Shown here piece after piece: positions 26,249-34,192 of a stretch of DNA of 64,000 nucleotides. The position numbers and the translations under genes were made by a program. The stretch's first letter is position 1, and each line of letters begins with the position of its first letter. Source of the stretch: JAUIAI01 sp963732405 (lineage in GTDB: Bacteria > Pseudomonadota > Gammaproteobacteria > Burkholderiales > Burkholderiaceae_E); contig CAVSZG010000001.1 of the NCBI GenBank assembly GCA_963732405.1, positions 1,736,001 through 1,800,000 on the forward strand. Direction: 5' to 3'. Below the pieces are notes generated by a model. It was not told the origin of the DNA and did no database searches. It saw only the letters and a program-made list of their open reading frames with translations.

Positions 26249-26287
26249 TTGACATTTAATCCGATTTAATGGATAGTTCGTATCCAT
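26249..26287 (+). promoter_or_regulatory. Promoter with TetR-type operator before the membrane/tetR/ABC1 operon
   Basis: TTGACA (26249-26254) is followed at 17 bp by GATAGT (26272). A perfect inverted repeat ATGGATA-gttcg-TATCCAT (26269-26287) covers the -10 and the predicted start point and abuts the ATG at 26289. Binding there would block RNA polymerase. The leader would be very short. Confidence 0.6.
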
Positions 26288-26288
26288 T

Positions 26289-26669
26289 ATGCAAACAATC
26301 CTTCGTCATCCCTGGATCGGCCGCTGGCTGATCTTCGTCGCCGCCATACATGTCGCCTATGCGGCCGTGGTGTTTCCTGATCAACTGGAGACCATTGCGC
26401 GAACCGGCTGGTGGGGTGGTCTGCAACGCGATGCAATGCTCGTGGCCGTGACCTGGTTCGTCTTGTTTGCGCTGCCGCTGCTCATGGCGGGTGTCGCCAT
26501 TCACGCCATGGAGCGACAGGGCTGTCACCTGCCAACCGCGCTTGCCTGGTGGCTGCTGGCCACTGCCGCGCTGGGTATTGCGCTGATGCCCGCCTCGGGC
26601 TTTTATCTGGTGCTTCCCGCGGCGGCGGCAATTCTCGTGCGGGCCAAGCGTGCGAGAGCCGTCTCATGA
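26289..26669 (+). CDS. Small four-helix membrane protein
   Basis: The product is 126 residues with about four hydrophobic helices. Its N-terminal part, with His at 22, and the Gln-Leu-Glu-Thr segment look like the small DUF6463-type membrane proteins found beside TetR genes. The family assignment is tentative. The stop codon overlaps the start of the TetR gene (ATGA), so the two are cotranslated. It has no ribosome site in the short leader. Confidence 0.6.
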   Translation: MQTILRHPWIGRWLIFVAAIHVAYAAVVFPDQLETIARTGWWGGLQRDAMLVAVTWFVLFALPLLMAGVAIHAMERQGCHLPTALAWWLLATAALGIALMPASGFYLVLPAAAAILVRAKRARAVS

Positions 26670-27373
26670 AAACCAGTAAGGCACAACAGGAAGAGACACG
26701 CACGCGCATTGTCCGAAGTGCCGTGGACCTCATCGTTCAGCGCGGCTATGACGCGGTGACGATGAAAGACATCGCCAAGGCTGCCGGCATTGGCGACGCC
26801 ACGATCTACAAATACTTTCCGACCAAGGAACGCCTGATCATCGGCTACTTTGACGCAGTGGCCGAGCAGGCAGTGCAGGTGGCGAGGTCGACGCCGGAGT
26901 TCGATCACTATTATCTGCAGTCCAAGCTGCAGCGGCTCACCGACGCCTTGCTGGAAGCGATGACACCGGACCGTGCGTTTGTCGAGGTGGCGCGGGCCAT
27001 GCTGGCGAAGAGCCCCCTGTTGTTGCTGGGCGATCAGCTCCAGGCCAAGACCACACTCAAGGAAGCTGTCGCGACCTACCTCGATGCGGCCGCAACCAAC
27101 GGCGAGATTCCGCCCAGCGACTACAGTCGGGCCATGGCCGGCCTGTATGCTGACTTTTGCTACGGCGTCATCGGATTCTGGCTGCGCGACGCCACCGCCC
27201 ACGCTGCCGAAACCACGCGTCTTGTCGATCAGGTGCTGGGTGTGGTCGTGACCATGCTCAAGGCCGGCCTGCCGGATCGCCTGGTGCAACTGGCCGGGTT
27301 TGTGCTGCGCAGCCAGCTGGCGCGTGTCATGGATCGCGCCTCGTCCGGCCAGGCGCAAGGTTTGAGTCGGTGA
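26666..27373 (+). CDS. TetR/AcrR-family transcriptional regulator
   Basis: The product is 235 residues. The helix-turn-helix region reads Met-Lys-Asp-Ile-Ala-Lys-Ala-Ala-Gly-Ile-Gly-Asp-Ala-Thr-Ile-Tyr-Lys-Tyr-Phe. The rest is helical. Its gene lies between a membrane protein and an ABC1-kinase gene with overlapping stop and start codons on both sides (ATGA, TGATG), so this is one operon. It is the likely ligand-responsive repressor acting at the inverted repeat 26269-26287. A longer in-frame start would run back through the previous gene and is not supported. Confidence 0.88.
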   Translation: MKTSKAQQEETRTRIVRSAVDLIVQRGYDAVTMKDIAKAAGIGDATIYKYFPTKERLIIGYFDAVAEQAVQVARSTPEFDHYYLQSKLQRLTDALLEAMTPDRAFVEVARAMLAKSPLLLLGDQLQAKTTLKEAVATYLDAAATNGEIPPSDYSRAMAGLYADFCYGVIGFWLRDATAHAAETTRLVDQVLGVVVTMLKAGLPDRLVQLAGFVLRSQLARVMDRASSGQAQGLSR

Positions 27374-28713
27374 TGAACGCGCCTTCCGGCAAGGCACCCC
27401 GCACCAGCAGGCTTGCGCGCTCTGTGATCGCCGGCGCCACGGTTGCGCGTGTGGGCCTGAAACAGGCACGCCATCAAATGCGCGCCAATCCATCGCCGCA
27501 GGTCACGGCCGCCCATGAGCACGACATTGGCTGCCTGATCTTCGCGGCCCTCACGCAACTGCGTGGCACAGCCCTGAAAGCCGCTCAAGTTCTGAGCATG
27601 GACCCTGGCCTGCTGCCACCGGGCGTGCGTGCGCAACTGGCGCGTGCCACGCACCAGGCCCTGCCGCTGAACCGGGCCTTGGTCTCGCGGGCGTTCCGGC
27701 AGGCGTTTGGCCGCGAACCGCAGGCGCTCTATACCGAGTTTGATCCGGACGCATTCGCCGCGGCGAGCCTGGGCCAGGTGCACCGCGCGCGACTGGTGGA
27801 TGGCACCGCGGTGGCGGTCAAGGTGCAGTATCCCGGTATCGCCCAGACGATTGACAGTGATCTGCGACTGCTGCGCGCCAGCCTGTCGGCCGCCGGACTC
27901 GACCGTCTGGGACTGCCCGGCGACGAGGCGATCGACAAGGTGCTGGGCGAGATCCGCCATCAGCTTGCGCTGGAGCTGGACTATCGGCACGAGGCCGGGC
28001 AGCAGACCTGGTTTGCCGAGCATGCCGCAGATCCCTGCATCGCCGTTGCAGCCGTGGTTCCGGAGCTGAGCTGCACAACCGTGTTGACGCAACACTTCAT
28101 GTCGGGCCTGCATGTGAACGACTGGCTGCAATCGCAACCCGCCAGAGACCTGCGCGACCGCGCCGGACAAGCCCTCTTTGACTGGTTTGTGCGAAGTGCC
28201 TTCGTGCACCGCAGAATCCACGCCGACCTGCATCCCGGCAACATACTCTTCGATGATCAGGGTCACATTGCGCTGCTGGATTTCGGCAGCACCTGCGAGC
28301 TTGGACCCGTCTTCACGCGCGCACTGGCAACGTCCTGGTCAACATGGCTGCGGCAAGGCACCCAAGGGGCAGCAGCCTTGCTCGAAACCTACCGCGGGCT
28401 TGGCCTCACCGAACCCGGCCTGTCGGTCGGGGCGTTCGAGCGACAGGTGCTGCCTTACGTCGGCACCCTGCTGGACTGGGCCACTGAGCCCTTGGCCAAT
28501 GAGCGCTTTGACTTCGCCAACAAATCATCGCTTCCTGCCACAGACCCTGGCGATCGATCGCGTCATGCGGCAACGTCGTTCATCGCCCAGGTTCCGTCCG
28601 AGATGCTTTTCTTCGATCGCGCCTGGCTGGGGCTGATGCATCTTCTGTCCCGCTTGCAGTGCCGTGTCGACGTGCGCGAAGCCCGCGCGCTGCTGGACGC
28701 GGCCGCGCAGTAA
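27373..28713 (+). CDS. ABC1/UbiB-family atypical kinase
   Basis: The product is 446 residues. The UbiB-type core is clear. Ala-Ala-Ser-Leu-Gly-Gln-Val-His is followed by the Lys in Val-Ala-Val-Lys-Val-Gln. The catalytic His-Ala-Asp-Leu-His-Pro-Gly-Asn is near residue 285, and Leu-Leu-Asp-Phe-Gly carries the metal-binding Asp. The family-defining Lys-x-Gly-Gln of the N-terminal extension appears here as Lys-Ala-Ala-Gln, an unusual loss of Gly. Family members support quinone or lipid metabolism as ATPases. It is the third gene of the TetR operon. The C terminus has no clear membrane anchor. Confidence 0.85.
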   Translation: MNAPSGKAPRTSRLARSVIAGATVARVGLKQARHQMRANPSPQVTAAHEHDIGCLIFAALTQLRGTALKAAQVLSMDPGLLPPGVRAQLARATHQALPLNRALVSRAFRQAFGREPQALYTEFDPDAFAAASLGQVHRARLVDGTAVAVKVQYPGIAQTIDSDLRLLRASLSAAGLDRLGLPGDEAIDKVLGEIRHQLALELDYRHEAGQQTWFAEHAADPCIAVAAVVPELSCTTVLTQHFMSGLHVNDWLQSQPARDLRDRAGQALFDWFVRSAFVHRRIHADLHPGNILFDDQGHIALLDFGSTCELGPVFTRALATSWSTWLRQGTQGAAALLETYRGLGLTEPGLSVGAFERQVLPYVGTLLDWATEPLANERFDFANKSSLPATDPGDRSRHAATSFIAQVPSEMLFFDRAWLGLMHLLSRLQCRVDVREARALLDAAAQ

Positions 28714-28745
28714 ACCACCCCCCAACCGTGAACTGGTCAACCCCG

Positions 28746-29291
28746 ATGGCACTTCATCAACCGCATGCCGTGGCACTGCCCACCAAGGGCGTCATCGCTT
28801 CGTACCTTCCGGGCGCCGACTTCGCCGACGCCTATCGCATCGTGGTCGATCACCCCGAGCGAAACGCCATGGCGCATTTTCTTTGCGCCTTGCAGTACAC
28901 ACCGGTCTGGGTGCACGCCATGATGCATCTACGCAACCGGGCCGTCGCCCTGGTGGGTCTTCGATCATCGCCGGCCTGGAAGCCCAGGTCGACCGACGGC
29001 GACCGCCCCTACGCCATTGGCGAACGGGTGGGCATCTTCGAATTGATGCATTTCGACGATGACGAGGTGGTGGCGGGTGACAACGACAAACACCTGCGTG
29101 TGCTGATTTCCGTGCAATGCGAGGCGCCGCGTGACGATAGTCCGGCGGCCGTGGTGATGACGACCGTTGTGCACATTCACAACTGGCTGGGCCACCTCTA
29201 CATGCTGCCGGTGACGCCGGCGCACAAGGTGATTGCGCCCGCCGTGTTGACGTGCGTGAACCAGTCAAGCAATGGAGTCGCTCAGCGATGA
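28746..29291 (+). CDS. DUF2867-like protein
   Basis: The product is 181 residues. It has a conserved-looking core of mixed strands with Ala-Asp-Phe-Ala-Asp-Ala-Tyr near residue 22, Ala-Met-Met-His-Leu-Arg-Asn-Arg near 60 and a C-terminal His-Asn-Trp-Leu-Gly-His-Leu-Tyr. This matches the small alpha/beta proteins annotated DUF2867, whose role is unknown. The start is at the first ATG after the kinase gene, 33 bp downstream, probably in the same transcript. No signal peptide or membrane segment is evident. Confidence 0.65.
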   Translation: MALHQPHAVALPTKGVIASYLPGADFADAYRIVVDHPERNAMAHFLCALQYTPVWVHAMMHLRNRAVALVGLRSSPAWKPRSTDGDRPYAIGERVGIFELMHFDDDEVVAGDNDKHLRVLISVQCEAPRDDSPAAVVMTTVVHIHNWLGHLYMLPVTPAHKVIAPAVLTCVNQSSNGVAQR

Positions 29292-29324
29292 GCGGCCTTT
29301 CTTAGCCCTTCGGTTTACATTCCC

Positions 29325-29945
29325 ATGCAGCTTCGAAGCCTCCATGCCGTGTCTGCAAGCGTCGTGGCGTCATTCGCTGCCGTACACATCGCCAACCATG
29401 TTGCCGCGCTGGGCGGCATCGCCATGCACATCGAATTCATGGAGGCGGCGCGGTCGGTGTACCGCATCCGCCTGGTCGAATCCGTGCTCCTGGCGTGTGT
29501 GCTCTTTCAGGCGATCAGCGGCCTGTGGTTGCTTGCCCGCGGCTGGAGGCAGAGGCGGGGTCGCGTCGCATGGCTGCAAGCCATTTCCGGCGCGTATCTT
29601 GCCTTTTTCCTGCTGGTACACGTCAGTGCCGTGTTATTCGGCCGATTGTCGCTGGGCCTTGATACCAACTTCTACTTTGCCGCGGCTGGCTTTCATGTGC
29701 AACCGTTCCAGTATTTCTTCGCCCCTTATTATCTGCTTGGCGTGCTGGCTTTGTTCACGCACCTCGGTTGCGCCATGTACTGGCGAGCGACATCGTCCGC
29801 ACGATCGTCGCCGTTTCATTTTCTCGGCTGGCCGGTAGGGATTGGGGCATTGGTATCGTTGCTCATCGTTCTCTTGCTGGCGGGCGGTTTCTATCCCGTG
29901 GAAATTCCGTCTGAATACAAGGCAAGCTATCTGCCGCGAGCTTGA
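29325..29945 (+). CDS. Polytopic membrane protein, unknown family
   Basis: The product is 206 residues with five likely membrane helices. Histidines sit at the ends of helix 1 (His-Ile-Ala-Asn-His), helix 3 (Leu-Val-His-Val-Ser) and helix 4 (Phe-Thr-His-Leu-Gly). Such a pattern could bind haem b, but that is inference. It is the last gene of the plus-strand group that starts at 26289. I do not recognise a named family. Confidence 0.55.
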   Translation: MQLRSLHAVSASVVASFAAVHIANHVAALGGIAMHIEFMEAARSVYRIRLVESVLLACVLFQAISGLWLLARGWRQRRGRVAWLQAISGAYLAFFLLVHVSAVLFGRLSLGLDTNFYFAAAGFHVQPFQYFFAPYYLLGVLALFTHLGCAMYWRATSSARSSPFHFLGWPVGIGALVSLLIVLLLAGGFYPVEIPSEYKASYLPRA

Positions 29946-29997
29946 TGCCGCGGGCGCAGGGGCCGCGCTGGTTGCAACTTTTGGCCGCACGCACGGC

Positions 29998-30930
29998 TCA
30001 AGGCGTGGCAAGGCCGAGATCCCGCGCGATACGCTCACCGATGCTCAGGCCGTCGAGCCGCTTCGAAGCGTCGCTCATGTGTTCGATCGAATGATCGGCG
30101 CCCGGCAGCGTCGTCAGAATGTACCGTCCACCGGCGGCCTCGAAGCGTTCAATGGCCATGCGCTGCGAGGTGAAGTTGATCGTGGTCACGCCCTTCGTCC
30201 CGAAGCCGCCCGCGATCGGCAGGTTCGCGTCTTCGGTGCCATGGTAGTTGCGGATTGTATGGCCACGCGCCGCCGGGCAACCCGGCACCTCGGCCATCAA
30301 GGTTCCGGACAGGGTGGCGACCGATGCATAGAGTTCGGTCATGCAGGCGAGCGTCTGCGTCATGATCGCGCCGTTGGAGTGCCCCACGCCGAAGGTTCTG
30401 GCGGTGTCAACGCGGTGCTTGCGCTGCAGGTAGTGCACGGCACCGGTAATGTAGCCAATGTCGTCGACCTTGTCGGCGTAGGGCTTGCCGCAACATCCAC
30501 CGCCTGCGTTCCAGGCCTTGAGCCGGTCGCCGAGGCGCTGCGCGGCGGCGCTGCCGTTCAGGTACGCAACGATGAAACCGCGTTTTTCGGCCACGCCGTT
30601 GATCTTTAGGTGATCGACCATGAACTGGGCATTGCCACCGCCGCCATGCAACGCGACGATCATTGAACGCTGGCCGACGGCGGGCATGTTCGAGGGCAGG
30701 TAGACCAGCAGGTCACGACCGTCGAAGTGATCGGCATGGGTATTGGCGGACACGGCGCCCAGTGACTCCTGGGTGACCTTGGCCTTCGCGTTGTCACGCT
30801 GGGTCTGGACGGTGTCGCGCAGTTGCTGCGCACGCCCGACTCGTTGCGCGTCGGGCTGGGCGCAGGCGGGGAGGCCAAGCAGGGAGGCGATGAGGAAGAG
30901 TGCGGCGAAATGGGCGATGGAGGTCGGCAT
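29998..30930 (-). CDS. PHB-depolymerase/LpqC-type esterase lipoprotein
   Basis: The product is about 310 residues. A hydrophobic signal ends in Leu-Pro-Ala-Cys, a lipobox. The core has the oxyanion region Leu-His-Gly-Gly-Gly-Gly-Asn, the nucleophile Gly-His-Ser-Asn-Gly-Ala, an Asp in the segment near Gly-Thr-Glu-Asp-Ala, and His in Gly-Ala-Asp-His-Ser. This fits the polyhydroxybutyrate-depolymerase/feruloyl-esterase family. It would act at the envelope on esters. An upstream ATG at 30966 is possible but would precede the signal peptide. It is the last clearly host-like gene before the mobile region. Confidence 0.82.
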   Translation of the reverse strand: MPTSIAHFAALFLIASLLGLPACAQPDAQRVGRAQQLRDTVQTQRDNAKAKVTQESLGAVSANTHADHFDGRDLLVYLPSNMPAVGQRSMIVALHGGGGNAQFMVDHLKINGVAEKRGFIVAYLNGSAAAQRLGDRLKAWNAGGGCCGKPYADKVDDIGYITGAVHYLQRKHRVDTARTFGVGHSNGAIMTQTLACMTELYASVATLSGTLMAEVPGCPAARGHTIRNYHGTEDANLPIAGGFGTKGVTTINFTSQRMAIERFEAAGGRYILTTLPGADHSIEHMSDASKRLDGLSIGERIARDLGLATP

Positions 30931-31164
30931 GGTTGGGCTGGGCTTACCGCGCGTTGAGCCATGCACAAACGATCGACGCGCTGCGCTTGGTCATAGCGCG
31001 GGCCGCTGTGCTCGGCTTGGGTCTACTTGTAGAAGCCTTAGTGGTCGCTTTGATGGCTGCGGTTTCGCAAGTGGTGAAGTGGGTTGTGGATGTGTCATGT
31101 GACCGGACTTATTGGGACGTCTGGCGGTGACCATTTTCGGCATGAGCTGGCCCGAAATGTAGGC

Positions 31165-31230
31165 TCAAAACTCGGCGAGATCGAGTTCAGCCGCCTCGGT
31201 CAGGCTCGGGAGGACCGTGCGGCAAATAAC
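31165..31230 (-). pseudogene. N-terminal stub of a ParE-type toxin
   Basis: Directly after and overlapping the end of the ParD-like gene, one minus-strand frame reads Leu-Thr-Glu-Ala-Ala-Glu-Leu-Asp-Leu-Ala-Glu-Phe and then stops. This matches the conserved N-terminal helix of ParE/RelE toxins. The remainder of the toxin is missing. The call is inferred from position and a short match. Confidence 0.45.
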
Positions 31231-31487
31231 TGTCTACCTCGCTCGACGATGGGCTTTGCATGGAATCTACCCACTCGACCGGCAGCGACATCGCCCAGTC
31301 CCTTGCGAATATCGGCCTTCAGCGTAGTGAGTTCCTCTTGATGCATGCTGCGGCGTACACGCCACTCCCGTAGTGCCTCCTGAATGACTTCGCTACTCGA
31401 GGCATAGGTGCCCTCAGCCACGGCGGCCTTTACCGTGGCCAATATCTCGGCAGGCATCGTGATGGTCAGTCGTTCGAGTTCAGACAT
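31200..31487 (-). CDS. ParD-like antitoxin, partner lost
   Basis: The product is 95 residues. The N-terminal part (Met-Ser-Glu-Leu-Glu-Arg-Leu-Thr-Ile-Thr-Met-Pro) fits the ribbon-helix-helix strand of ParD. Ser-Ser-Ser-Glu-Val-Ile-Gln-Glu-Ala-Leu-Arg follows, then an acidic to basic tail that would embrace a toxin. The toxin reading frame that should follow is reduced to a stub. The start at 31487 was chosen by domain position. The antitoxin gene itself looks intact, so it may be an orphan regulator. Confidence 0.75.
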   Translation of the reverse strand: MSELERLTITMPAEILATVKAAVAEGTYASSSEVIQEALREWRVRRSMHQEELTTLKADIRKGLGDVAAGRVGRFHAKPIVERGRQLFAARSSRA

Positions 31488-31522
31488 TCGGTTTCCTAAC
31501 GAAGCTAGTCTCACCGGGAGAC

Positions 31523-31710
31523 CCCCGGCTGTGCCGGGGAGGCGGAAAAAGACTGACAGTTCTGAGAGTCCATCAAGGAAACTCCGAGTTGTGAGCCGCC
31601 AAGCGCGCAAAGAGCAGAAACCAGGCTGGATCAACCACAGAGCCTAAGTCACACGAGGTGGGAGTGCAAATATCACATCGTGTTTATTCCGAAGTATCGC
31701 AGGACGGTTT
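31523..31710 (+). mobile_element. IS200/IS605-family remnant
   Basis: A perfect hairpin CCCCGGC-tgt-GCCGGGG (31523-31539) resembles the subterminal palindrome of IS200 ends. About 110 bp on, a plus-strand frame (from about 31644) reads Ser-His-Thr-Arg-Trp-Glu-Cys-Lys-Tyr-His-Ile-Val-Phe-Ile-Pro-Lys-Tyr-Arg, the N-terminal signature of the TnpA Y1 transposase. The frame then degenerates after about 31710, so only the left end remains. The rest of this gap (31488-31830) contains no other gene I can support, only short GGCAGTTGTT-type direct repeats near 31757. Confidence 0.7.
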
Positions 31711-31830
31711 CCTGGGGGTCGGGCCACTTGCCTCCTGCACTAGGCCCGTATGCAATGGCAGTTGTTAGCAGTTGTTGGCAGTTCTTGTCACCGCCTGCCA
31801 TCAAGCGCCTGAAGACCAGAGAGTGCAACG

Positions 31831-32091
31831 ATGCAAACCATGAACATTTCGCTGCCTGACCCGCTGAAGGAATTCGTCGACGGCCAGGTTTTTACCGGTC
31901 GCTACAGCAGCGTCAGCGAGTCCGTGCGCGAACTCATCCGTGCGGACGAGAAACGCAAATCCCAGGACCAGCTCGAAGCGTTGCTGCTCGATGGCCTACG
32001 CGGCGAGAAGACGCCGCTGGCGCCGGAAGACTTCCAGGCCATCCGGCAGGAGGCCATCGCGGTTATCAAAGCACGCCAAGCGGGCCGCTGA
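31831..32091 (+). CDS. ParD-family antitoxin
   Basis: The product is 86 residues. Met-Asn-Ile-Ser-Leu-Pro-Asp-Pro-Leu-Lys-Glu-Phe-Val and Tyr-Ser-Ser-Val-Ser-Glu-Ser-Val-Arg-Glu-Leu-Ile are the strand and helix of a ParD ribbon-helix-helix fold. The C-terminal tail is charged. Its stop overlaps the ATG of a ParE frame (TGATG) that is broken, so this copy is also an orphan antitoxin. It is not closely similar to the ParD-like protein at 31200 beyond the fold. Confidence 0.85.
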   Translation: MQTMNISLPDPLKEFVDGQVFTGRYSSVSESVRELIRADEKRKSQDQLEALLLDGLRGEKTPLAPEDFQAIRQEAIAVIKARQAGR

Positions 32092-32410
32092 TGGACCCGC
32101 TCGAGAAGAGCACTCTGGCGCGGGCTGATCTACTCGAGCACTATCTCTACCTCTACGAGTAAGCAGGGGTGGCGGTCGCCGATCGCTCCCTGGACAACGC
32201 GGCCAAGAGCATTTGAATGCTGGTCGAGCGCCCGCATATCGGGGTTGCGCTCACCCTGCGCGCGCCCGAACTGGCGGGCATGCGCAAGTGGAGTGTTGAC
32301 GGGTTCCCGAACTACCTGATTTTCTACCTGCCGCAGCCGTCGGGCGTGGTCGATTGTGCGACTGCTGCACGGTTCGCAGAACTGGTGGCAATTGCTCGAT
32401 GTGGTGACGT
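32091..32410 (+). pseudogene. ParE-type toxin pseudogene
   Basis: The frame opens with an ATG overlapping the ParD stop and reads like a ParE toxin (Leu-Ala-Arg-Ala-Asp-Leu-Leu-Glu). TAA at 32160 interrupts it, then TGA at 32214. The middle (Gly-Met-Arg-Lys-Trp-Ser-Val-Asp-Gly-Phe-Pro-Asn-Tyr-Leu-Ile-Phe-Tyr) continues in the same frame. The C-terminal part Val-Arg-Leu-Leu-His-Gly-Ser-Gln-Asn appears only in another frame after about 32350. Two stops plus a frameshift mean that no functional toxin is made. The antitoxin upstream is intact. Confidence 0.8.
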
Positions 32411-32476
32411 CGCGTTGGTGCCCAATTCGATTCAATCCGACGGAAATCAGCGGGTCGCCTGATCGATCCGCAGCCG

Positions 32477-33910
32477 GTGGGCGAGGCCTCGATCGGGCGT
32501 ATCCGCGCGGCGCTCAATGCGCTGCCGACCGAGCGCCAGCCGCAGCTGGATGATCCGGTGGGCCAGTGGCTGCCGGCGCGGGTGGCCAATCCGCTCGCGC
32601 GGGCCGGGCTCGCCACCCTGGCCGACCTGAACCAGGCGGCGATTCGCCCGGGTTGGCACCGGGCCGTGCCGGGGCTGGGTCGAACCGGGCGTGAGCGGGC
32701 TGAGGGGCTGCTCGCGCGTCTGCGCGGGGCCCGGCAACTGGCCGCGCCCGAGCGCCCCGTCAATCGCCTGCTGCGCGCCTGGCACGCGCTCGAGGCGGGT
32801 GAGGCACCGGCGGTGCTGGACGGGCGCCAGGGGCGTTTCCGAGTACCAGCCGCCCAGTGTGCCCTCGAAGCCGACCGGGACCCGGCGGCCATCGAGACCT
32901 GGATCCGGGCGCAGCCCAATCCGATCACCCGCGCCGCCTACCGCAAGAAGCTCGCGCGGGTGCTGCTGTGGGCCACGACCGTGCGGGGCAGGGCGTTCTC
33001 GGACCTGACGGTGGAGGATGCGGCCGAGTACCGCCAGTTCCTGCGCGACCCGCAGCCGACGCGCGACTGGGTCGGCCCGCGCCGGCCGGTTGGTGACCCC
33101 GACTGGCGACCCTTTGCGGGACCGCTGAACCCGGCCAGCCAGCGCTACGCGCTGCAGGTGATTCGCACCGGCGCCCGGTGGCTGCGCGAGCAGAACTACC
33201 TCCTGGTGAACCCCTGGGCCTCGATGCGCGCGGTGGCCGGGTCGCCCGAGCCGCTGGCGCTGGAGCGGGTGCCCACCCAGCATCATTGGGTGCTGATCCG
33301 GGACCTGGCCGATGCGCTGGAGGGCCAGGGTTGGGAGGCGGGGGCCGCGCAGCGCTGCCGGTTCGTGCTGGACTTCCTGCGGGGCACCGGGTTGCGGGTC
33401 TCGGAGCTGGCGGCGCTACGCCTGGCGGACCTGTACGAGGGGGAACCGGGGGAGTGGTCGGCTCGGGTGCAGGGCAAGGGCGGCAAGGTGGCGGTGATTG
33501 ACCTGTTGCCGCTCGCGAAGCGGGCGCTGGAGACCTACCTGCGCGAGCGGTGGCTGCCGAGCCTGATCGAGGCCAATGACCCGCACCTGCCGGTGGTGAG
33601 CATGCTCGCCCGCGTGGACGTGGGCCTGTCGCGCAAGGCGCTGTGGGCGATCCTGGCGCGGTTCCGGGCGCGGTTCCGGGCGCTGGGGATCGCCGAGCTC
33701 ACGCCGGTTAACCCGCGCCTGGGCGAGCAGTTGCGCCGCTTGTCGCCCCACGCGCTGCGTCATGTGTTCGGCTCGCATGCGCTGGCCAACGGCGCCAGCC
33801 TGAAGGATGTGCAGGAGGCGTTGCGGCATTCGAATATCCGCACGACGAGTCTGTATGTGCATGCCGATCAGCGGCAACGCCGGCGGCGGCTGGCGGTGAC
33901 GTTTGGGTAG
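32477..33910 (+). CDS. Tyrosine recombinase/integrase, N-terminally truncated
   Basis: The product is 477 residues from a GTG start. The N-terminal region matches the DUF3701-type hairpin domain of large integrases. The catalytic domain has Arg in Gly-Thr-Gly-Leu-Arg-Val-Ser-Glu, Lys in Gly-Lys-Gly-Gly-Lys, His425-x2-Arg428 (His-Ala-Leu-Arg), a His in Leu-Arg-His-Ser, and the nucleophile Tyr460. All catalytic positions are intact. Family members usually carry a further 150-200 N-terminal residues. Here the frame has no good start and runs into the ParE pseudogene, so the 5' end is probably lost. The last 197 bp are repeated at 35763. Confidence 0.8.
   Translation: MGEASIGRIRAALNALPTERQPQLDDPVGQWLPARVANPLARAGLATLADLNQAAIRPGWHRAVPGLGRTGRERAEGLLARLRGARQLAAPERPVNRLLRAWHALEAGEAPAVLDGRQGRFRVPAAQCALEADRDPAAIETWIRAQPNPITRAAYRKKLARVLLWATTVRGRAFSDLTVEDAAEYRQFLRDPQPTRDWVGPRRPVGDPDWRPFAGPLNPASQRYALQVIRTGARWLREQNYLLVNPWASMRAVAGSPEPLALERVPTQHHWVLIRDLADALEGQGWEAGAAQRCRFVLDFLRGTGLRVSELAALRLADLYEGEPGEWSARVQGKGGKVAVIDLLPLAKRALETYLRERWLPSLIEANDPHLPVVSMLARVDVGLSRKALWAILARFRARFRALGIAELTPVNPRLGEQLRRLSPHALRHVFGSHALANGASLKDVQEALRHSNIRTTSLYVHADQRQRRRRLAVTFG
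33714..33910 (+). repeat. 197-bp direct repeat, copy 1 (integrase 3' end)
   Basis: This segment, encoding the HxxR box, the catalytic Tyr and the C terminus of the integrase, is about 97% identical (six differences seen by eye) to 35763-35959, offset exactly 2,049 bp. Confidence 0.92.
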
Positions 33911-34087
33911 CCTCGTCGAACCTGATATCGACTGCCAGCCGGTCAACGCGCGTAACCCCGCCGTCTCTGAACACTCCGGCGACTCCTCCCCATCTGAAGA
34001 ATGTCGGTGAGTCAGCCTGCGAGCCCAAGGGTTCGGGATTATCATCCGCAACCCCGGGGTAACGGGCGCTAGCAGCTCGGGTACGGA

Positions 34088-34116
34088 TTGACAGTGACAT
34101 GGGCATCGACTACGGT
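34088..34116 (+). promoter_or_regulatory. Possible promoter of the YVTN propeller gene
   Basis: TTGACA (34088-34093) with a 17-bp spacer and TACGGT (34111-34116). The -35 is perfect but the -10 is poor. It lies 77 bp before the ATG at 34193. The rest of 33911-34192 shows no gene. Confidence 0.3.
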
Positions 34117-34192
34117 GCCTCGGGTCGGCATGAACGGCGCTGCGGTCGACACCGAGGCACACATAACTAAGCACTACCTACCGGAGACGAGC

